A DNA stretch of 64,000 nucleotides, taken from Streptomyces zhaozhouensis. Lineage in GTDB: Bacteria > Actinomycetota > Actinomycetes > Streptomycetales > Streptomycetaceae. A program made the translations under genes and the position numbers. Below, one piece after another: positions 58,709-64,000 of this stretch (positions are counted from its first letter, which is position 1; each line of letters starts with the position of its first letter). The stretch spans positions 1 through 64,000 of the forward strand of contig NZ_OCNE01000016.1 in assembly GCF_900230195.1 (NCBI RefSeq), read 5' to 3'. The notes beneath the pieces were generated by a model, which had not been told where the DNA came from, did not search any database, and saw only the letters and a list, made by a program, of their open reading frames with translations.

Positions 58709-58722
58709 GGAAACCGTTTGCC
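58709..58722. promoter_or_regulatory. LacI-type operator GGAAACCGTTTGCC
   Basis: AAAC and GTTT arms surround one central C, in the 267-bp gap between the divergent GH127 and LacI genes. The form resembles operators of catabolic LacI regulators. It is 92 nt from the GH127 start. Confidence 0.55.
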
Positions 58723-58884
58723 TGCGCCGCGACTCTAGGAGCTCCGCCGGCCCCGAGTCAACGGCCCCCACCGGGCCGCCCCCGAGGCGAAGGGCCGGGT
58801 GCGGCGCCGGCGGCAACCGCGTGGCATCATGACCGGCACCCACTCGGCCGTCCGGGTGCCGGGGCGAAGGAAACGGGTTGCGTC

Positions 58885-59928
58885 ATGACGGGAACGTCAC
58901 GTCCTACGGCGGGAGAGCGACGCGCCGTGACACTCAGCGATGTGGCGGCGCTGGCGGGGGTCTCGCCCGGCACCGCGTCCAAGGCGCTCAACGGGCGGGG
59001 GCACCTGCGCCCCGAGACCAGGGAACGGGTGGCCGAGGCGGCGGAGAAGCTGGGCTTCCATCCCAACGAGGCGGCCCGCAGCCTGCTTTCGGGCCGCACC
59101 TACACCGTCGGGCTGATCACCACCGACAGCGTCGGGCGGTTCAGTCTGCCGGTGCTGCTCGGCGCCGAGGACGCCCTGGGCGCGGGCCGGATCTCAGTCT
59201 TCCTCTGCGACACCCGGGGCGACTCCATCCGCGAACAGCACTACGTACGCACGCTGTTGGCGCGCCGCATCGACGGACTGATCGTCACCGGCCGCCGCAC
59301 GGACGCCCGTTCCCCACTGGTCCTGCCCTCTCCGGTACCGGTTGTCTACGCGTTCGGGCCTTCGGCGGACGAGCGCGACGCCTCGGTGGTACCGGACGAC
59401 GCGGGGGGCGCCCGGCTGGCGGTGGAGCATCTGCTGGCCACCGGGCGCCGGCGGGTCGCCCATGTGACCGGGCCCGCGCACCACGCGGCGGCCACCGTCA
59501 GGGCCGCGCACGCCGAGCGCGCCCTGAGCGATGCGGGGCTCGAACTCGCGGGCGGCCGGGCGCTGTTCGGTGAGTGGTCGGAGGCGTGGGGCCGGGCGGG
59601 AACGCACGCGGCGCTGCGCGCCGCCCCGGACGTGGACGCGGTCTTCTGCGGCAGCGACCAGATCGCGCGGGGGGCGGCGGACGCGCTGCGGGAGGCGGGG
59701 CGTCGGGTGCCGGAGGACATCGCGTTGGTCGGATACAACAACTGGCAGGTCATGGCGGCCGCCACGCGTCCGCCCCTGACCACCGTGGACATGAGTCTGA
59801 CCGAGGTGGGCCGCACCGCCGCGCTGCGGCTGATGGAGGCGATCGACGGACGCCCCGCCCACGGGGTGGAGGTGGTTCCGAGCCGGCTGGTGGTCAGGGA
59901 CTCGACCGTCGCCGGTCAGCAGGGTTGA
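58885..59928 (+). CDS. LacI family regulator
   Basis: The 347-residue protein has a LacI HTH (TLSDVAALAGVSPGTASKAL), a hinge with NEAARSLLSGRTYTVGLITT, and a sugar-sensing domain ending HGVEVVPSRLVVRDS. ATG 58885 has GAAGGAAA upstream. It faces GH127, with a palindromic operator between them, so it probably represses GH127 until arabinose-type sugar appears. Confidence 0.92.
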   Translation: MTGTSRPTAGERRAVTLSDVAALAGVSPGTASKALNGRGHLRPETRERVAEAAEKLGFHPNEAARSLLSGRTYTVGLITTDSVGRFSLPVLLGAEDALGAGRISVFLCDTRGDSIREQHYVRTLLARRIDGLIVTGRRTDARSPLVLPSPVPVVYAFGPSADERDASVVPDDAGGARLAVEHLLATGRRRVAHVTGPAHHAAATVRAAHAERALSDAGLELAGGRALFGEWSEAWGRAGTHAALRAAPDVDAVFCGSDQIARGAADALREAGRRVPEDIALVGYNNWQVMAAATRPPLTTVDMSLTEVGRTAALRLMEAIDGRPAHGVEVVPSRLVVRDSTVAGQQG

Positions 59929-60108
59929 CCAGTTCGTCGCCCGCGGTCGGCGGACCCCCTGGCACGGAGGTCACCCGGCCGGCCGGAACGCCACGGCACC
60001 GGCCGGCCGGACCCCTCGGGCCGCTTCCGGGCCGGATAGCATCGGGCGCCTCGAACGATCGGAAGGTCCGCGCTCGCGAGGGACGCGGGCGGTGGAGGAG
60101 CAAGCGCG

Positions 60109-60702
60109 ATGGCGTCCCTTGTCGTCTATGACCTGGAGTTCACGACCTGGGAGGGCGCGGTGGAGGGCGACTGGTCAGCGCCGGGACAGCTGCGCGAGAT
60201 CGTCCAGATCGGCGCCGTGCGGCTCGACGAGGCACTGGCCGTTCAGGGCGAGTTCGAGGTACTGGTCAAGCCAGTGGTCAACCCCCGGCTGTCGTCGTAC
60301 TTCGTCGAACTGACCGGGGTCCGCCAGGAGGACGTGGACCGCGACGGGGTGCCGCCGGCCGACGCGCTCGGCCGGTTCCTCGGGTTCTGCCGGGGCGAGA
60401 CGGCGCTCTCCTACGGCAACGACATGGTGGTCCTCGGCGAGAACGCCGGCTGGGCGCGGGCCCGGGGGGAGGCGCTCGACCACGGGCTTCTGACCACGCC
60501 CTTCCTCAACATCCGACCGTGGCTCAACGCCCTGGCGCCGGCGACGGCGACGGCCAACTCGGGGCGCCTGTGGAAGGTCCTCGGTCTGCCGCGCCCCACG
60601 GACGGCGCGGAGCACTCCGCCCTCTTCGACGCCCGCTCGGTGGCGGCGGCGCTGCGTCACCTCCGCGCGAACGGCCATGCCCTGCCGGCGGGTTGCCGCT
60701 AG
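60109..60702 (+). CDS. DEDDh 3'-5' exonuclease, ERI-1/KapD-like
   Basis: The 197-residue protein has the DEDDh exonuclease motifs: Exo I YDLEFTTWEG (D-x-E), a middle LSYGNDMVVL region and Exo III GAEHSALFDARSVAAAL (H-x4-D). The form is that of ERI-1/KapD-type exonucleases acting on RNA or short DNA. ATG 60109 follows GGAGGAG. It is convergent with the GntR gene. Confidence 0.87.
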   Translation: MASLVVYDLEFTTWEGAVEGDWSAPGQLREIVQIGAVRLDEALAVQGEFEVLVKPVVNPRLSSYFVELTGVRQEDVDRDGVPPADALGRFLGFCRGETALSYGNDMVVLGENAGWARARGEALDHGLLTTPFLNIRPWLNALAPATATANSGRLWKVLGLPRPTDGAEHSALFDARSVAAALRHLRANGHALPAGCR

Positions 60703-60713
60703 CGAGCGTCCGC

Positions 60714-61565
60714 TCAGTCCGCCCGGTGGATGTCCCCGCTGGTGGCGGAGAGCACGGGGCGGACGGCGGCGGGGGCGCCTGGCGGGATGCCCGGGTGGTG
60801 GCCGTCGGCGGGCGAGGGCGCGGTGGGGGACGCGGGCAGGTCGTGCAGGGAGAGGCGCGAGACGATGCGGTACCGGTCGCCCCGGTAGAGGGAGTGGCAG
60901 TACTCGACGGTGCGGCCGGCGGTGTCGGTGGTCACCCGCCCGAAGAGCAGCGCCGGGGAGAACGGCGGCACGTCGAGCAGCCCGGCCTCGGCCTCGCTGA
61001 CCACGGTCGGCTCGATGGACTGGGTGGCCTCGCCGACCTGGAGGCCGTGGCGCTCCCGCAGGTGGTCGTAGAGGTCGCCGGCGGCCAGGTCGTTCTCCAC
61101 GAGCCCGGGTACCAGGGCGACCGGCAGATGCAGGTACTCGATCGCCATGGGCACGGACTCGACCAGGCGGAGCCTGGCCACGGCGAAGACGCGCTCCGCC
61201 GGGGACCTGCGCAGCTTGCGGCCGACCCGGGGGCCGGCCGCCTGGACGGTGAACTGGAGGACCCGGCTCGACCAGGTGCCGGAGGCGAGGGGGACGGCGA
61301 GGGAGTCTCCCGTCCCCGGGACGAGTTCCTGGGTGATCTTCCCCGGGGCGATGAACATGCCTCTGCCGTGTTCCCTGACCAGTTGCCCCGTGGCCACCAG
61401 CTCGTCGACGACGAGCCGCAGGGTGGGGCGGGAGACCTCAAGTCGGGCGCAGAGCAGGCGTTCTGAGGGGATGGGGTCGCCGGGGCGGCGCTCCTCGATG
61501 AGTTCGAGCAGATGCTCGCGGACCCTGTCCCGCTTGAGCACCGCCCCGTGTGAACGCCTGGTCAT
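60714..61565 (-). CDS. GntR/HutC-family regulator with UTRA domain
   Basis: The 283-residue protein has a GntR winged helix (EERRPGDPIPSERLLCARLE, then SRPTLRLVVDELVATGQLVR) and a C-terminal UTRA sensor (SVPMAIEYLHLPVALVPGL). ATG 61565 follows GGGGGAGTGGGGC. DasR, the GlcNAc regulator, belongs to this family, but this protein is longer and sits downstream of GH16 and GH20 genes. It may sense an amino sugar or phospho-sugar; the ligand is an inference. Confidence 0.9.
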   Translation of the reverse strand: MTRRSHGAVLKRDRVREHLLELIEERRPGDPIPSERLLCARLEVSRPTLRLVVDELVATGQLVREHGRGMFIAPGKITQELVPGTGDSLAVPLASGTWSSRVLQFTVQAAGPRVGRKLRRSPAERVFAVARLRLVESVPMAIEYLHLPVALVPGLVENDLAAGDLYDHLRERHGLQVGEATQSIEPTVVSEAEAGLLDVPPFSPALLFGRVTTDTAGRTVEYCHSLYRGDRYRIVSRLSLHDLPASPTAPSPADGHHPGIPPGAPAAVRPVLSATSGDIHRAD

Positions 61566-61638
61566 GCCCCACTCCCCCGCACTCGGCTGGCGCCGGTCTC
61601 GGCTGCTATCGCTCACCAGAATATGACCCGTTGTAACC

Positions 61639-61668
61639 GTCGGCGCCGGGCGTTCGCCCAGCGCCGAC
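61639..61668 (-). terminator. Hairpin between GH16 and GntR genes
   Basis: GTCGGCGC (61639-61646) pairs with GCGCCGAC (61661-61668), with extra inner GGGC/GCCC pairing. It lies 59 nt past the GH16 stop on the minus strand and could separate GH16 from the GntR gene. No T-run. Confidence 0.5.
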
Positions 61669-61726
61669 AAATCGATCACCGTGAGTCACGAACGGGCGGG
61701 GGCATTCACCGGCCGCCACACACCGT

Positions 61727-62692
61727 TCAGGGGGCCGTCACCGTGTCGGTGAACGCGGTGCCCTGGTCCCGGTGGGCCGTCACCCGTTCGTTGACCTCGT
61801 CGGGGCTGAGCACCGTGTCGGCCGCGTGGTACACGTAGTCGACCTGCTGGTCGTAGGAGCGCGGTGTGGTGTCGGTCTGGCCGAGCAGGTCGATGAACCA
61901 CTGGTTGAAGTTGATCGACATCGGTCGCTCGGGCAGATAGGGCTCCCCGTGCTCCGCGAAGAGCCGACCGTCTACGTAGTAGCGAATGCTGGTCTCGTCG
62001 ATGGTAAAGACCAGGTCGTGCCAGCCGGCGAAACTGGTCTGCTCCTTCGTGTGGGTGTTGACCGCCTCCCAGGGATCGGGCCGGTAGGTGTCCCAGGAAG
62101 TGGTAAAGAGCGTGTGGTCGGTCTCGCCCCAACCGCCGTTGGGCAGGTACTCGAAGTCGTACTCCGAGTAGTCGGGGTCCATCGGGGCCCGCAGGTCGTT
62201 GATGGAGAAGAACGTCTGCACCAGCCGGTCGCCGTCGGGGCCCGAGCGGGGCTCGTCGGAGAAGCGGACCCGGGCCGCGTAGGTGCCCTGCTCGAACTTG
62301 ACCGCCGAGGTGAACACCTCGGTCTGCTCGGTGCCTTCGGGCGTTCCGTCCGTTCCGGACTCCAGGTTGAGCACGGTCCCGCCCTCGCCCGGCGCGAAGG
62401 TGACGTTCTCGGCCAGCCAGCCCGCCCCCGGGACGCCGGGACCCCCGCCGCCGGTGCGGACGACCCAGCCGTGCTGGGAGAGCGCGGGGTCGTCGTGGGC
62501 GGAGTAGCTGAAGTCGTCGAAGAGCTCCTGCGCCGGGGGCTCCACGGCGCGCGGCGCGGCGGTGTCCTCGGCTTCCGGCTCGCCCGCCTGGGAGGTGCCG
62601 GCGACGCCGAGGCCGGCGAGCAGCGCGAGTCCGGCGCCGAGGGCGGCGCAGCGCCTGGGCGTGAGGGTGCGGGTGCGGGTGCGGTGAGGCAT
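61727..62692 (-). CDS. Secreted GH16 family glycosidase
   Basis: The 321-residue protein has a signal peptide (RRCAALGAGLALLAGLGVAG) and a GH16 beta-jelly roll: ELFDDFSYSAHDDPALSQHG, the catalytic ExDxE motif as SEYDFEYLPNG, and AGWHDLVFTIDETSIRYYVDG. ATG 62692 follows GAAGGAGAA. It should cut beta-1,3/1,4 glucan, agar-type or related polysaccharide; the exact linkage cannot be read. It is 71 nt downstream of the GH20 gene on the same strand. Confidence 0.88.
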   Translation of the reverse strand: MPHRTRTRTLTPRRCAALGAGLALLAGLGVAGTSQAGEPEAEDTAAPRAVEPPAQELFDDFSYSAHDDPALSQHGWVVRTGGGGPGVPGAGWLAENVTFAPGEGGTVLNLESGTDGTPEGTEQTEVFTSAVKFEQGTYAARVRFSDEPRSGPDGDRLVQTFFSINDLRAPMDPDYSEYDFEYLPNGGWGETDHTLFTTSWDTYRPDPWEAVNTHTKEQTSFAGWHDLVFTIDETSIRYYVDGRLFAEHGEPYLPERPMSINFNQWFIDLLGQTDTTPRSYDQQVDYVYHAADTVLSPDEVNERVTAHRDQGTAFTDTVTAP

Positions 62693-62763
62693 GGGGGTTC
62701 TCCTTCGCGGAGTGCGCTCGGGGATCTCGGGTGGGGGTGGCAGCGGCCCCTCGGTGCCGGTGG

Positions 62764-64000
62764 TCAGCCCAGAGGGCTGTCCTGGGGCGCCGGGGGGCGG
62801 TGCGGGGTTCGGTGGTTCACGCCCAGCTTGTCCAGTCGCTCGCCGTGCTTTACCAGTCGTTCGGTGAGGGAACGGGGCCCGCGCGCGGGGGCGGCGCCCG
62901 GCGCGCTCCAGGCCGCCTCGGCGAGCGCGGCCAGTCGGGGGAAGGCCAGGTACTCCACGTCCGCGGGGGTGGGGGCGAACTCGGTCCACAGCTGGGCCTG
63001 GGTGCCGAGCACCGCCTCGGCGTGCGGGAGCCGGGCGGGTGCCGGGTCGAAGCCGGCGACGGCGTCCAGGGTCACCACCCCGTCCTGGCCCAGCGGTTCG
63101 CCCGGGTCGGCGGAGCGCGGGTAGTCCAGATAGGTACGGTCCCAGGGGGTGGCGACGACCCGGTGACCACGGCGGGCGGCGAGCGCGGTGTGCTCCCCGG
63201 CGCGCCACGACATGGTCAGCGTCTCGGGCGGCAGCGCCGCCTCCTCCCCCTCGTCCCAGCTGACCGGAGTGCGGCCGTTCTCCCGCAGGAACTCCGCCAT
63301 CCGCCGCAGGAACCAGCCGCGCAGCGCGGCGGGGCCCGAAAGGCCTTCGGCGCGGACCCTGGCCAGCGCGGCCGGGCTGCTCTCCCACTCGACGGTGGGG
63401 CACTCGTCGCCGCCGATGTGCACGTGCTCGGCGGGGAAGACGTCCATCACCTCGGCCAGCACCTCGCGGCACAGCTCAAGCGCCGCGTCGGAGACGCCGA
63501 GCACGTTCCGGCAGACGCCCCACTCCGTCCAGACCGGGAGGCGTCGGGTCGGGTCGTTGCCGAGGTGCGGGTAGGCGGCGAGCAACGCCCGTGTGTGGCC
63601 GGGGAGTTCGATCTCGGGGACGACGGTCACACCGCGCGAGGCCGCGTGCTTTACCAGTTCGGTGAGCTCGCCTCTGGTGTAGTGACCACCGTGCGGAACG
63701 CCGTCGAAGCGGCCACTGCCGGCGCGGCCGACCATCGACTCCGCCCGCCAGCCGCCGACCTCGGTGAGCGCCGGGTGGCCCGCGACGGGCATCCGCCAGC
63801 CCTGGTCGTCGGTGAGATGGAGGTGGAACACGTTCAGCTTGTGGAGCGCCAGCAGGTCGACGAACCGTTTGAGGAACGACAGGGGCTGGAAGTGGCGGGC
63901 GACGTCCAGCATGGCACCGCGCCAGGGGAACCGCGGCCGGTCGGTGATCTCCACGCGGGGAAGTCGCCAGACGACGTCGCGCGCCGGGCTCGCGCCGAGC
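62764..64000 (-). CDS. GH20 beta-N-acetylhexosaminidase (5' part off window)
   Basis: The visible 412 codons are a GH20 catalytic domain: HRFPWRG-like FPWRGAMLDVARHFQPLSFL, KLNVFHLHLTDDQGWRM, GVTVVPEIELPGHTRALLAA and the catalytic Asp-Glu in HVHIGGDECPTVEWESS. The frame stays open to the right edge (WRLPRVEITDRPRF precedes the domain), so the start and the N-terminal GH20b region lie outside. It releases terminal GlcNAc or GalNAc from chitin oligomers or glycans. It precedes GH16 on the same strand. Confidence 0.93.
   Translation of the reverse strand, partial: LGASPARDVVWRLPRVEITDRPRFPWRGAMLDVARHFQPLSFLKRFVDLLALHKLNVFHLHLTDDQGWRMPVAGHPALTEVGGWRAESMVGRAGSGRFDGVPHGGHYTRGELTELVKHAASRGVTVVPEIELPGHTRALLAAYPHLGNDPTRRLPVWTEWGVCRNVLGVSDAALELCREVLAEVMDVFPAEHVHIGGDECPTVEWESSPAALARVRAEGLSGPAALRGWFLRRMAEFLRENGRTPVSWDEGEEAALPPETLTMSWRAGEHTALAARRGHRVVATPWDRTYLDYPRSADPGEPLGQDGVVTLDAVAGFDPAPARLPHAEAVLGTQAQLWTEFAPTPADVEYLAFPRLAALAEAAWSAPGAAPARGPRSLTERLVKHGERLDKLGVNHRTPHRPPAPQDSPLG

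Noticed and set aside
1..64000. tRNA, rRNA or riboswitch genes
   Set aside because: I looked for the usual conserved arms and motifs and saw none I could support by eye.

Overview
The window is high-GC actinomycete DNA, most likely Streptomyces or a close relative. The codon third positions are strongly G/C, GTG and TTG starts are common, and the gene families are typical of the group: DUF397 proteins with WhiJ-like XRE regulators, an NB-ARC/TPR protein, DUF3159, DUF4287, SpoIIE-type phosphatase, GH19 chitinase, AA10 LPMO, DUF6461 and a CzcO-like monooxygenase. Candidate operators also fit published Streptomyces motifs (iron box, Crp, CebR and chitinase direct repeats). I see no rRNA, tRNA, CRISPR array, prophage or PKS/NRPS megasynthase. 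The mixture of one core gene (htpG) with many regulators, secreted polysaccharide-active enzymes and small regulatory cassettes suggests a sub-arm or accessory part of a chromosome.

Layout. 0-1.5 kb: a MerR/alpha-beta-hydrolase fusion regulator. 1.5-4.7 kb: a regulatory cassette with two DUF397 proteins and a WhiJ-like XRE regulator on the minus strand, facing an RsbW-like ATPase, a Cys-rich protein, a DUF7848-like protein and a Nudix-fold protein with a degenerate Nudix box. 4.8-5.6 kb: a nucleotidyltransferase-like gene split by a 162-bp MITE. 5.8-9.9 kb: a flavoprotein monooxygenase and a MerR gene sharing an iron box, then DUF3159 and TetR genes that share a repeated palindrome. 10-16.6 kb: APC permease, STAND ATPase with a coupled small protein, esterase and APH-like kinase. 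16.8-20.5 kb: CoA-transferase and acyl-CoA ligase operon with a hydrolase remnant. 20.7-27.2 kb: chitinase, PAS-SpoIIE phosphatase, secreted PA14/propeller protein, ArsR-SRPBCC pair, ThuA protein. 27.4-30.9 kb: RHH regulator with phased iterons, DUF4097 protein and a DrrAB-like ABC exporter. 30.9-42.6 kb: mixed single genes including beta-lactamase-fold hydrolase, F420 oxidoreductase, LCMT-type methyltransferase, EF-hand protein, htpG, and a TetR gene facing an alpha/beta hydrolase.

42.7-51.1 kb is the most distinctive block: a LacI regulator with paired operators, then an FAD oxidoreductase, a HyuA-type ATPase without HyuB, an unknown 213-aa protein, a 12-TM-like permease and a Tat-exported five-bladed-propeller glycosidase-like protein, ended by a perfect 18-bp terminator stem. 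It looks like an uncharacterised carbohydrate or small-acid catabolic operon. 51.5-64 kb continues with polysaccharide use: an AA10 LPMO with a CebR-type box, a TetR/SGNH esterase pair, GH127 arabinofuranosidase facing its LacI regulator, an exonuclease, and a GH20-GH16-GntR set that runs off the right edge.
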